45,677 nt of DNA. Source: Gammaproteobacteria bacterium UBA2965. GTDB lineage: Bacteria > Pseudomonadota > Gammaproteobacteria > Pseudomonadales > Azotimanducaceae. Below are positions 34,589-42,838 of the stretch, piece by piece. Where the stretch lies: positions 1,100-46,776 of the forward strand of contig DEBD01000039.1 in assembly GCA_002348385.1 (NCBI GenBank). Reading direction: 5' to 3'. Below the pieces are notes generated by a model. That model saw only the letters and a program-made list of their open reading frames with translations, was not told the origin of the DNA and ran no database searches. A program made the translations under genes and the position numbers. Positions within the stretch are counted from its first letter, which is position 1. The number at the start of each line of letters is the position of its first letter.

Positions 34589-34611
34589 CCCCACCGGCAC
34601 CGCCGGTGGGG
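34589..34611. terminator. Bidirectional hairpin between ddl and amtB
   Basis: CCCCACCGGC (34589-34598) and GCCGGTGGGG (34602-34611) form a perfect 10-bp stem with a 3-nt loop, lying exactly between the two convergent genes (ddl ends 34584, amtB ends 34624). The position and stability fit a shared terminator, but neither side has a U-run, so Rho independence is not proven. Confidence 0.7.
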
Positions 34612-34623
34612 CGCAAATCACAC

Positions 34624-35895
34624 CTAGATGTCGTAACCGCGCTCGTTGTGCAGCACCAGGTCGAGACCTTCGACTTCCTCGTCTTCCTCCACCCGGTTAC
34701 CCAGCAGTTTGTCGGTGATCCACAAGATCGCCAGCGTACCCACCGCCGTGTAGCCAACGGTGGCCACCACGCCGATGGCCTGCACGCCAAGCTGACTGCC
34801 GATGTCAATGTCATGCTGGCCGCTGAAAATACCCAATGCACTGCTGGCGAACACAGCGGTGAGCAGGGTGCCTAGAATGCCGCCCACGCCGTGCACCGGG
34901 AACACATCCAGCGAGTCATCGATTTTCAGGCTACGCTTGAGATAGTTGGTAGCGGCGAAGCAGATGATGCCCGCCAGTATGCCGATTACCAGCGCACCGG
35001 CCGGTCCAACGTAGCCGGATGCCGGCGTGATGGTTCCCAGACCGGCAACCATTCCGGTGACGGCACCCAGGGCACTGGGCTTGCCGAAGCGCACCCATTC
35101 CGCACACAGCCAGGTGAACGCTCCCGCGGATGCGGAGATATGGGTGACCAACATGGCCATGCCCGCATCGCCGTTGGCCGCCAACGCGGACCCACCGTTG
35201 AACCCGAACCAACCTACCCACAGCATGCCGGCGCCGGCGATGGTCAGGGTCATGTTGTGCGGCGTCATGGCCTGCTCTGGAAAACCGCGCCGGTTGCCGA
35301 GGTACAGGGCCGCAACCAGGGCGGCCACACCCGCGGTGATATGCACCACCGTCCCACCGGCAAAATCCATCAGACCCATCTCACCCAACCAGCCGCCACC
35401 CCATACCCAGTGGCAGATGGGCGCGTAAACCAGCAGCAACCACGCACCACTGAACACCACCAGCGCGGAGAAGCGCATGCGCTCGGCAAAGCCGCCAACG
35501 ATGAGCGCCGGGGTAATGATGGCAAAGGTCAGCTGAAACAGCGCGAAGGACGATTCGGGAATGTCACCCCACATGGCGCCTTCCGACACACCGGCAAAGA
35601 ACATCTTGCCGAGCCCGCCCACCAGGGGACCACCTTCCGCAAAAGCCAGACTGTAGCCGACAACCACCCACAATATGCTGACCAGACAGGTGATCACGAA
35701 ACATTGCATCAGCACGCTGAGCACATTCTTGCTGCGAACCAAGCCACCGTAAAACAGCGACAGGCCGGGAATGGTCATGAACAGCACCAATGCGGTAGAG
35801 GTAAGAATCCACGCCGTATTACCCTGACTAAGATCATCAGCAAAAGCGGGCGCGCAGCAGAGCAGCGCTAAGACACCAAGAGTCAGTCGTTTCAT
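34624..35895 (-). CDS. amtB: Ammonium transporter (Amt/MEP)
   Basis: 423 aa, ATG 35895 with GGAGG upstream. A signal peptide (MKRLTLGVLALLCCAPAFA) is followed by 11 membrane segments, with the Amt core: TIPGLSLFYGGLVRSKNVLS, QLTFAIITPALIVGGFAERM, YAPICHWVWGGGWLGEMGLM (first pore His region), DFAGGTVVHITAGVAALVAA, SLDVFPVHGVGGILGTLLTA (twin-His second). It conducts ammonium into the cell. No glnK is adjacent, although the C-tail LDLVLHNERGYDI is of the type that PII proteins contact. Divergent from moxR across 171 nt. Confidence 0.95.
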   Translation of the reverse strand: MKRLTLGVLALLCCAPAFADDLSQGNTAWILTSTALVLFMTIPGLSLFYGGLVRSKNVLSVLMQCFVITCLVSILWVVVGYSLAFAEGGPLVGGLGKMFFAGVSEGAMWGDIPESSFALFQLTFAIITPALIVGGFAERMRFSALVVFSGAWLLLVYAPICHWVWGGGWLGEMGLMDFAGGTVVHITAGVAALVAALYLGNRRGFPEQAMTPHNMTLTIAGAGMLWVGWFGFNGGSALAANGDAGMAMLVTHISASAGAFTWLCAEWVRFGKPSALGAVTGMVAGLGTITPASGYVGPAGALVIGILAGIICFAATNYLKRSLKIDDSLDVFPVHGVGGILGTLLTAVFASSALGIFSGQHDIDIGSQLGVQAIGVVATVGYTAVGTLAILWITDKLLGNRVEEDEEVEGLDLVLHNERGYDI

Positions 35896-36030
35896 TTAGC
35901 CCTCCAGCCATCACCGGCCGCATACCTCATGCGCAATCCGGTTGCGTTTTGTTGTATACGAAATGTACTTGAGAATTTCAGCTGGTGCCAGCGCGTCCCC
36001 CGGTAAAGGTGTTTTTCCCGGCCGCCTCGC

Positions 36031-36036
36031 TAAAAT
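36031..36036 (+). promoter_or_regulatory. Candidate -10 element before moxR
   Basis: TAAAAT matches five of six -10 bases and lies 30 nt before the moxR ATG in the 171-nt intergenic region. No good -35 is found at 16-18 bp. It sits inside a small inverted repeat CGCTA-AAA-TAGCG (36028-36040), which could be a weak hairpin or operator. Confidence 0.3.
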
Positions 36037-36066
36037 AGCGCGCCTGGCAGACAAAGGTGGTAGTTC

Positions 36067-37035
36067 ATGGAGGCAGTGGTTTCAGCGCAACGGGAGAAGG
36101 TCGCGGCAGCAACCCGCTGGCTGTCCCAGCGCATCATCGGTCAGGAGGCGCTTCTGCAGCGGCTCATGACCGCCCTGCTGTGCGGGGGACACCTGTTGGT
36201 GGAAGGCGCCCCGGGATTGGCCAAGACCCGGGCGATCAAGGAGTTGGCCGCCGTGGTGGAAGGGGACTTTCACCGCATCCAGTTCACGCCCGATCTGCTG
36301 CCAAGCGACGTCACCGGCACCGAGGTGTTCAGGCCCGAGGACGGATCATTCATATTTCAGCACGGCCCCGTATTTCACAACCTGCTGCTGGCCGACGAGA
36401 TCAACCGTGCGCCGGCCAAGGTGCAATCCGCACTCCTGGAAGCCATGGCAGAACACCAGGTGAGCGTGGGCAGGGAAACCTTCCCTCTGCCCGAGTTGTT
36501 TCTGGTCATGGCGACCCAGAACCCCATCGAACAGGAAGGCACCTACCCGCTCCCGGAAGCACAGCTGGATCGCTTCCTCCTGCACATCACCGTGGACTAT
36601 CCGGACGCGCAGTCGGAAACCGCCATTCTGCATCTGGTGCGCAACGAGTCCGCCTCGGACCCTACACCAGAGCCACCGGTGCGCCTCACCCAGGCGGACA
36701 TCTTCGAAGCTCGCCGGGAGGTGCTTGGATTGCACATGGCCGAACCGGTGGAACGTTATGCGGTGGCACTGGTAATGGCATCCAGGGCGGCCGAAGGTGA
36801 GGTCGGCCGCTGGCTCGAGTTCGGAGCCAGCCCGCGCGGCACCATCGCGTTAGATCAGTGCTCGCGCGCACGGGCCTGGCTTGAAGGCCGCGACTACGTA
36901 ACGCCCGAGGACGTTCAGGCGGTGGCATTTGACGTGCTGCGCCATCGGTTGATCCTCACCTTCGAAGCGGATGCGCAAGGGGTCACCGCCGATCAGGTCA
37001 TCGAAGCACTGCTGGCCACGGTGCCCGTACCGTAA
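36067..37035 (+). CDS. MoxR-family AAA+ ATPase
   Basis: 322 aa with AAAGGTGG ahead of ATG 36067. Walker A LLVEGAPGLAKTRAI (residues about 43-57), Walker B LLLADEINRAPAKVQ, sensor region FLVMATQNPIEQEGTYPLPE and arginine-rich AQLDRFLLH, all typical of MoxR chaperones. It is the first gene of a MoxR-DUF58-DUF4381-VWA-VWA/TPR-BatD operon. The ATPase is thought to remodel or mature substrates presented by the VWA partners. The gap to the DUF58 gene is 9 nt. The operon is linked in other bacteria to stress or aerotolerance (bat genes), but its exact target here is unknown. Confidence 0.93.
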   Translation: MEAVVSAQREKVAAATRWLSQRIIGQEALLQRLMTALLCGGHLLVEGAPGLAKTRAIKELAAVVEGDFHRIQFTPDLLPSDVTGTEVFRPEDGSFIFQHGPVFHNLLLADEINRAPAKVQSALLEAMAEHQVSVGRETFPLPELFLVMATQNPIEQEGTYPLPEAQLDRFLLHITVDYPDAQSETAILHLVRNESASDPTPEPPVRLTQADIFEARREVLGLHMAEPVERYAVALVMASRAAEGEVGRWLEFGASPRGTIALDQCSRARAWLEGRDYVTPEDVQAVAFDVLRHRLILTFEADAQGVTADQVIEALLATVPVP

Positions 37036-37044
37036 TCCCAATCG

Positions 37045-37980
37045 GTGGCCAGCAAACCCGCTCCATCAAACCGCTTCGCCGATGCCATGCTGCGCGGCGC
37101 CTATGTGAGCCTGGACGACCTACTCGCGGTGCGCTACCGGCCCGGCGTCACGGCCCGACGCAGGCCCCCTCTGGTCAGCAACCAACACGGCCACCGACTG
37201 TCCAAGCTGCGAGGGCGCGGCGTGGATTTCTCTGAAGTGCGGGCCTATCAACCCGGCGACGACGTGCGCACCATCGATTGGCGCGTTACGGCACGCAAGA
37301 ACAAGCCGCACACTAAGGTATTCAGAGAAGAGCGCGAACGTCTGACTTTCGTGGTGGTGGATCAGAGCCAGGGGATGTTTTTCGGCAGCCGAACGCGGCT
37401 CAAATCGGTGGCCGCGGCCGAGGCAGCCGCATGGGCCGCCTGGCAGGGCCTGAGCCACAACGACCGGGTGGGCGGCATCGTGCTGGGCAACCATCGAATG
37501 GCAATCCACAAACCCTACCGCAGCAGCCGCAACGTGGCCCGCCTCATGTCCGATATTTCTTCTTTTAATCAATCTCTTACAGCAGGTTCCGATAAACGGG
37601 ATGAAAATGTTCTGCACGAAGGCCTGGTGCAGTTGCGGCGTCTGACTCACACCAATCATCGGATCTTTCTAATCAGCGACTTTCGGCCTCTGGGCGACCT
37701 CTGGCAGGACACCCTGCGCGCCCTGGTGCGCCACAACGAGGTGGTGGTGGTGCAGGTGTACGATCCGCTGGAGCGGGACTTGCCGCCTTCCGAGCAATAC
37801 TCCGTCACCGACGGAATCGCGCGCGTGCAGTTTCACACCGGCGACCGGCGCTTGCGCGACCAGTACCACCAGCGCTTCGCCGAACACGAGCGTGCGCTGC
37901 AGGAACTGTGCATCGCCACCTCCGCACGCTACCGGACTCAATCCACCGATGACCCGATGGGCATTGTGGCGGGAGCGTAA
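37045..37980 (+). CDS. DUF58-domain protein
   Basis: 311 aa from GTG 37045. The family signature RGRGVDFSEVRAYQPGDDVR followed by TIDWRVTAR is present near residues 54-83, then a VWA-like fold (LTFVVVDQSQGMFFGSRTRL, HRIFLISDFRPL). The VWA MIDAS is D-Q-S-Q-G, a partial version of DxSxS. It probably bridges MoxR and the VWA proteins. A stretch near 37552-37612 (DISSFNQSLTAGSDKRDENV) is unusually A+T-rich for this window. It ends 2 nt before the DUF4381 gene. Confidence 0.88.
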   Translation: MASKPAPSNRFADAMLRGAYVSLDDLLAVRYRPGVTARRRPPLVSNQHGHRLSKLRGRGVDFSEVRAYQPGDDVRTIDWRVTARKNKPHTKVFREERERLTFVVVDQSQGMFFGSRTRLKSVAAAEAAAWAAWQGLSHNDRVGGIVLGNHRMAIHKPYRSSRNVARLMSDISSFNQSLTAGSDKRDENVLHEGLVQLRRLTHTNHRIFLISDFRPLGDLWQDTLRALVRHNEVVVVQVYDPLERDLPPSEQYSVTDGIARVQFHTGDRRLRDQYHQRFAEHERALQELCIATSARYRTQSTDDPMGIVAGA

Positions 37981-37982
37981 CG

Positions 37983-38459
37983 ATGCAGACCGACGCGCTG
38001 GCCCAACTGCGCGACATTCACCTGCCTCCCGGTCCTGGCTGGTGGCCGCCGGCACCCGGCTGGTGGCTGCTGGCGCTGGCCGCACTGGGGGGCATCGCGT
38101 ACCTGGCCTATGTGCTGTTCCGCCGCTACCACAAAGGCCGACCCATGCGCGCCGCGCGCGCATCTTTGCAGTCGCTCTATGAGGATCATCAAAGCGGCCG
38201 GCTGGGCGCACCGGAGTACGTGCACCAGAGTAACGAACTACTCAAACGCGTAGTGGTACATAGCCTGGGCAGGTCTGAGGCGGGCCCTGCCAGCGGCCAG
38301 GACTGGCTGCAGATCCTCGATGGCTATGCAGGCGGAGTGGATTTCACTCGGGGGCCAGGGCAAGTGCTCGGCCAGGCCAGATTTCTGCCCAATCCCCAAG
38401 TGGACGCCGAGGCGCTGCAGGTATTGATGGACACCCTGCTACGCAAGGTGACGCCATGA
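37983..38459 (+). CDS. DUF4381-domain membrane protein
   Basis: 158 aa. LRDIHLPPGPGWWPPAPGWW is the family's N-terminal Trp/Pro-rich motif, then one membrane helix (WLLALAALGGIAYLAYVLF) and a cytosolic helical part (ARASLQSLYEDHQSGRLGAP, SNELLKRVVVHSLGRSE). Always found in MoxR-VWA operons. ATGA overlap (38456-38459) with the first VWA gene. Function unknown; likely an inner-membrane scaffold. Confidence 0.85.
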   Translation: MQTDALAQLRDIHLPPGPGWWPPAPGWWLLALAALGGIAYLAYVLFRRYHKGRPMRAARASLQSLYEDHQSGRLGAPEYVHQSNELLKRVVVHSLGRSEAGPASGQDWLQILDGYAGGVDFTRGPGQVLGQARFLPNPQVDAEALQVLMDTLLRKVTP

Positions 38460-39460
38460 TCGAATGGCTTTGGCCCTGGGCGTTCGTGCTGCTCCCACTG
38501 CCGTTGCTGGCCCGCTGGATCGCCCCTCGCAACGAACCGCAGCCAGCGCTCACGGTGCCAGACGTACGACGCTTTTACCGCGACGACGACGGTGGCACGC
38601 CGGGCTTACCACGCCGGCTGGGATGGCGCACCATCTTGCTGTGGCTTGTGTGGATACTGCTGGTGACGGCCACCGCCCGCCCGGAAAGGACCGGCGAGCC
38701 GGTGACCCTGCCGGTCAGTGGTCGCGACCTGATGCTGGCGGTGGACATCTCGGGCAGCATGGGTACTGAAGACCTGCAGTTGGGCGGACGTCGCGTCACG
38801 CGCCTGACCGTCGTCAAGAACGTAGTGCACGACTTTATAACCGAACGCCAGGGCGACCGCGTGGGCTTGATCCTATTCGGCACCAACGCCTACCTACAGG
38901 CCCCCCTGACCTTCGACCTGGCTACCGTCAACCGTCTGTTGAGCGAGGCGCCGGTAGGCATCGCCGGTGGCAAGACCGCCCTTGGGGATGCCATTGGATT
39001 ATCCGTCAAGCGACTGCGCGCGCGACCGGAAGGCGACCGCGTGATGATCCTGCTCACCGACGGGGCCAACAACGTGGGTGAAGTAGCACCCGATAAAGCC
39101 GCCGAGCTGGCGGCCCAGGCCGGCGTGAGGATCCACACCATCGGTGTGGGGGCGGACGAGATGAGCATGCCGGGTCCCCTGGGCAACCTGTTCGGGTCAC
39201 GCATGGTGAACCCATCCGCCGACCTGGACGAAGAAACCCTGCAGACCATCGCCCGCACCACGGGCGGACGCTACTTTCGCGCTCAGAACACCCAGCGCCT
39301 GCGGGAGATCTACACCATCATCGATGCCCTGGAGCCTATTGAGCAGGATGCCGAAACCTACCGGCCCACGGCATCGCTGTACTTCTGGCCCCTGGCCGGG
39401 GCGTGGGTGCTGTTCCTTGCCATGCTGGCCCGGGACGGACGGAGGCGGCGCCATGCTTGA
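38456..39460 (+). CDS. VWA-domain membrane protein (BatA-like)
   Basis: 334 aa. N-terminal membrane helices (MIEWLWPWAFVLLPLPLLARW, TILLWLVWILLVTATARPE) flank a von Willebrand A domain with a complete metal-ion site: DISGSMG near residue 97 (DxSxS), T in the GKTALGDAIGLS region and ILLTDGANNVG. A last helix (LYFWPLAGAWVLFLAMLARD) follows. It faces the periplasm by analogy with BatA, with the MIDAS binding a partner through a metal ion. It overlaps the following gene by 8 nt. Confidence 0.92.
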   Translation: MIEWLWPWAFVLLPLPLLARWIAPRNEPQPALTVPDVRRFYRDDDGGTPGLPRRLGWRTILLWLVWILLVTATARPERTGEPVTLPVSGRDLMLAVDISGSMGTEDLQLGGRRVTRLTVVKNVVHDFITERQGDRVGLILFGTNAYLQAPLTFDLATVNRLLSEAPVGIAGGKTALGDAIGLSVKRLRARPEGDRVMILLTDGANNVGEVAPDKAAELAAQAGVRIHTIGVGADEMSMPGPLGNLFGSRMVNPSADLDEETLQTIARTTGGRYFRAQNTQRLREIYTIIDALEPIEQDAETYRPTASLYFWPLAGAWVLFLAMLARDGRRRRHA

Positions 39461-41171
39461 GTCGTTGCATTTCATCCGGCCCTGGTGGCTCGTGGGTCTG
39501 CTGCCGGTGATCGTAGTCTGCGTGCTCTGGGCCCGGCACCGGGCCGGCCGCTCTCACTGGGAGACGCAGATCGCGCCGGAGCTGCTGGCCGTGCTGCTGG
39601 AAAGCGCCAACTCGTCGCGGTTCAACACCAAGGTGTGGGCCATTGCCGCCGCGTTGGCGGTCGCTACCGTGGGGCTCGCCGGCCCTACCTGGGAGCGGCT
39701 TCCACAACCGGTCACCCAGAAGACAGACGCCACGGTAGTGATTCTGGATCTGTCGCTTTCCATGTTCGCCGAAGACCTGGCGCCCTCCCGCCTGGTGCGC
39801 GCGCGCCAGAAGATCACGGACATCCTCAGGCTGCGCCAGGAAGGGGTTACCGGGTTGGTCGCTTATGCAGGGGACGCCCACGTGGTGGCCCCACTGACCG
39901 ACGACACCCGCACCATAGAGAATCTGCTGAGCGCACTATCTCCGGCCATGATGCCCGTGCTGGGCAGCGATCCGATGGCCGCCATGGCCCTGACCCGAGA
40001 GTTGTTCGCCAACTCCGGCTACCGTCAGGGGCGCATCCTGCTCATTACCGACGGCGTTAGGCGGCCGTCCGAAATCGCCGCCTACGCGGCGCCCAGCTTC
40101 CCGGTTTCCATAATGGGCGTAGGCACATCGCGCGGCGGCACCATTCCGCTCGATTTCGCGAACCAACGCGGCCAGGTGCTCACCGACCAGCAGGGCCAGA
40201 CAGTGGTTGCGCGGCTGGACGAAGCGGCGCTGGCGGGACTGGCCAGCCGCACTCACGGCCGCTACCGCACGCTGACTCTGCAGGACGACGACATACTCGA
40301 TCTCCTGGAAACCCCGCTGCCCAGCAGCGAGGCAACCAGCGAACTGGAGCGCGAGTTCGACGTCTGGGCGGACATGGGATACTGGGCCTGCATCCTGTTG
40401 CTGCCTCTGGTGCTGCTGGGCTTTCGGCGCGGCGTACTGGTTTGCGTGTGCCTGGCGTGCGTGCCGCCGCCGGCGTCCGCCAACCTCTGGGACGACCTGT
40501 GGCTTCGACGCGACCAGCAAGGTTACAACGCCATCCAACAGGGCCGCCCCGACGAGGCATCGGGCCTGTTTGCCGACCCGCAATGGCGTGCATCCGCACA
40601 ATATCAAGGCGAAGACTACCCCTCCGCCGCTCAGGGTTTCGCCGCTGACCCGACCACGACGGGTTACTACAACCTGGGTAACGCGCTCGCCAAACAAGGG
40701 CAGTTGGAAGAGGCCGTCGCTGCCTACACACAGGCACTCGATCAGGATCCAAGCCACGAGGATGCTGCCTTCAACAAAGCGCTGGTGGAAGGTTTGCTGA
40801 AAGACCAGCAGTCTTCTGAAGAGCAAGCCCCCCAGCAACAACCTAACGAACAGGGCGAGGGCCAGGACAGTCGCAACGAGTCCGAACCCCAGGGCGCGGA
40901 CCAGCCCGGTGACGAAGAGCAGGATGCACAACAAGCCGAATCTGAGCAGGACCCCGACGGCGAAGAACCCCAACCTTCCGAGCCGGGCGAGGAGCAATCC
41001 TCCGAACAGATGGCGCAGTCCCGCGACGAACAGCAAGACGCGCTGGAGCAGTGGCTGAGACGGGTACCTGACGAGCCCGGAGGTCTGCTGCGGCGCAAGT
41101 TCCGCTACGAAACCAACCAGCGCTTGCGCAGTGGAGACTACTCCAGCCAGGCCCAGGAGCAAGTGTGGTGA
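39453..41171 (+). CDS. VWA plus TPR fusion protein (BatB-BatC-like)
   Basis: 572 aa from ATG 39453. Residues 1-330 are like BatB: membrane helices, then a VWA with ILDLSLSMFAEDL (MIDAS) and ILLITDGVRRPSE, and a second membrane segment near 310. From about 350 there are TPR-like units (YNAIQQGRPDEASGLFADPQ, GYYNLGNALAKQGQLEEAV). Then comes a long Glu/Gln/Ser-rich disordered region and a conserved end, LEQWLRRVPDEPGGLLRRKF, typical of BatC. Fusion of BatB and BatC is common in proteobacteria. The acidic stretch has no known role. Confidence 0.88.
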   Translation: MLESLHFIRPWWLVGLLPVIVVCVLWARHRAGRSHWETQIAPELLAVLLESANSSRFNTKVWAIAAALAVATVGLAGPTWERLPQPVTQKTDATVVILDLSLSMFAEDLAPSRLVRARQKITDILRLRQEGVTGLVAYAGDAHVVAPLTDDTRTIENLLSALSPAMMPVLGSDPMAAMALTRELFANSGYRQGRILLITDGVRRPSEIAAYAAPSFPVSIMGVGTSRGGTIPLDFANQRGQVLTDQQGQTVVARLDEAALAGLASRTHGRYRTLTLQDDDILDLLETPLPSSEATSELEREFDVWADMGYWACILLLPLVLLGFRRGVLVCVCLACVPPPASANLWDDLWLRRDQQGYNAIQQGRPDEASGLFADPQWRASAQYQGEDYPSAAQGFAADPTTTGYYNLGNALAKQGQLEEAVAAYTQALDQDPSHEDAAFNKALVEGLLKDQQSSEEQAPQQQPNEQGEGQDSRNESEPQGADQPGDEEQDAQQAESEQDPDGEEPQPSEPGEEQSSEQMAQSRDEQQDALEQWLRRVPDEPGGLLRRKFRYETNQRLRSGDYSSQAQEQVW

Positions 41172-42838
41172 GGCGCCTGGCACTGCTGCTCTTGTGTTTT
41201 GTCACGGCTGTCCACGCCGACGTGCACGTCTTCGTCGAGCCGAGCCTGATCGACGAGTTGGATACGTTCGAACTGCGCGTGCGCGCATCGGATGCGGATG
41301 CGTCCGACGCACCCGACCTGACGCCGTTGGAGGCAGACTTCGAAGTCCTCAGCCGCCAGGTGGCCAGCCAGCGCAACCTGATCAACGGCAACCTCGAGGC
41401 CTGGGTGGACTTCCGATATACGCTGCGGCCCAAGCGCAGCGGCGAGCTACGCATACCGCCGTTGCGCGTAGGCAATCAGCGCAGCGAGCCCACCACCGTA
41501 CTGGTCCGTGCGCTGGATCCGGGCGTCAAACAGACCATCGAGCAGATGGTGTTCTTCGAAACCGAGGTCACCGCAAATCCGGTCTATGTGCAGGCACAGA
41601 CCGTATTCATACGCCGGCTTTTCTATGCCAGTGGCGTGCAGCTGTACAGCGATCTGCCCGGCGTGCCGGAAGTGACCGACGCGGTCATCGTCTCGCTGGG
41701 CGAGACTCAGTCCAGGGTGGTCGTTCGCCAAGGCACCCGCTATGGCGTGATCGAACAGCGTTTTGCCATATTCCCCGAGAACAGCGGCACGCTGTCCATT
41801 CCAGAATCGTCCATCACCTCGAGCATCCGTGTGCGACGCGACGGACGTACCCGGCGCTCGGGCATTCGGATCGTCGCGCCCGCGCAGACGCTGACGGTAT
41901 TACCCATTCCGCCCGAGTACCCGGCAGATGCCACCTGGCTGCCAGCCACGAATATATCGCTGCAGGAAGCCTGGCTGCCGGACCGGCTGACGTTCGATCT
42001 CGGCGATCCCATCAAACGCACGATTTCCGTTCTGGTCGAAGGCAATACCGGATCCTCGATTCCACCGCTACCGATTACGTTCCCAGACCATTTCAAGTCG
42101 TACCCCGAAACGCCCAGCATCGATGACGACGTCGATGGCAATCAGGTGGTGGGTCACCGGGAGGAGTCGATCTCGCTGGTTCCCGTCAGTCCCGGCATGG
42201 CTGCGCTGCCTGCCGTTTCTCTGACCTGGTGGGATACCCAAGCGCGGCGGGTACGGGTCAGCCGTCTGGAAGCGCGCACCATGACACTTTCCGGCGCGAC
42301 GCCCGCGCCCGTGACGCTGCCCGCGGACCGAACCGCAGAGGCAGCCTCCCCTGCCGAAGATCCGACACGCGGACGCTCGCAGACGCCGGCAATACCTCTG
42401 GAGACCATCGCGGGAGCGGTCGCTCTGCTGGCGTTGTGTTTCTGGTTGGCTCGGCAGCTCGCCCGCAGGCGACCGCCTGCGACGGATACCCTTACGCGAA
42501 AGGGCGCCCTGGCGGACCTGAAGTCCGCTTGTGACCGCGGCGACCTGCCCGGCGCACGCCGCCGCCTGCTGGACTTGTTGTCGCTGCTCTACGACGAGCC
42601 CCGCACCAGTGCGCTTGCGCGCTTCAGCTCCGAGCCGCAACACGCAGCGTTATGGAGCGATATGAATGAGGCCCTTTACGCCCCGGACGGGCTGCAGCCG
42701 CGCTCGCCCACGCTGGCACGCGACATCTGGCGCGTGGCGCGCTCCTTGAAGCCTGCTCGCACGCTGCAGCGGCTGCATGCTTCCGATAAGCACACCGACG
42801 CCCTGCCGGCACTCTACGGCCCCGCGGGACCGACCTAA
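41165..42838 (+). CDS. BatD-like (oxygen-tolerance) protein
   Basis: 557 aa from GTG 41165; the second GTG (41168) makes a GTGA overlap with the upstream stop and is the likelier start (556 aa). Signal peptide VRRLALLLLCFVTAVHADVH, then several Ig-like beta domains (SLIDELDTFELRVRASDADA, RPKRSGELRIPPLRVGNQRS, EQRFAIFPENSGTLSIPES, LTWWDTQARRVRVSRLEART), and a C-terminal helix near 410-430 (ETIAGAVALLALCFWLARQL) with a cytoplasmic tail. Last gene of the Bat operon. Its stop overlaps that of the convergent pepN by 3 nt. Confidence 0.88.
   Translation: MVRRLALLLLCFVTAVHADVHVFVEPSLIDELDTFELRVRASDADASDAPDLTPLEADFEVLSRQVASQRNLINGNLEAWVDFRYTLRPKRSGELRIPPLRVGNQRSEPTTVLVRALDPGVKQTIEQMVFFETEVTANPVYVQAQTVFIRRLFYASGVQLYSDLPGVPEVTDAVIVSLGETQSRVVVRQGTRYGVIEQRFAIFPENSGTLSIPESSITSSIRVRRDGRTRRSGIRIVAPAQTLTVLPIPPEYPADATWLPATNISLQEAWLPDRLTFDLGDPIKRTISVLVEGNTGSSIPPLPITFPDHFKSYPETPSIDDDVDGNQVVGHREESISLVPVSPGMAALPAVSLTWWDTQARRVRVSRLEARTMTLSGATPAPVTLPADRTAEAASPAEDPTRGRSQTPAIPLETIAGAVALLALCFWLARQLARRRPPATDTLTRKGALADLKSACDRGDLPGARRRLLDLLSLLYDEPRTSALARFSSEPQHAALWSDMNEALYAPDGLQPRSPTLARDIWRVARSLKPARTLQRLHASDKHTDALPALYGPAGPT

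Noticed and set aside
35961..36000. Sigma-54 promoter for amtB
   Set aside because: A TGGCAC is present on the minus strand (TGGCACC at about 35984-35990), but the -12 TTGC element is missing at the required spacing (AGCTGAAAT instead).
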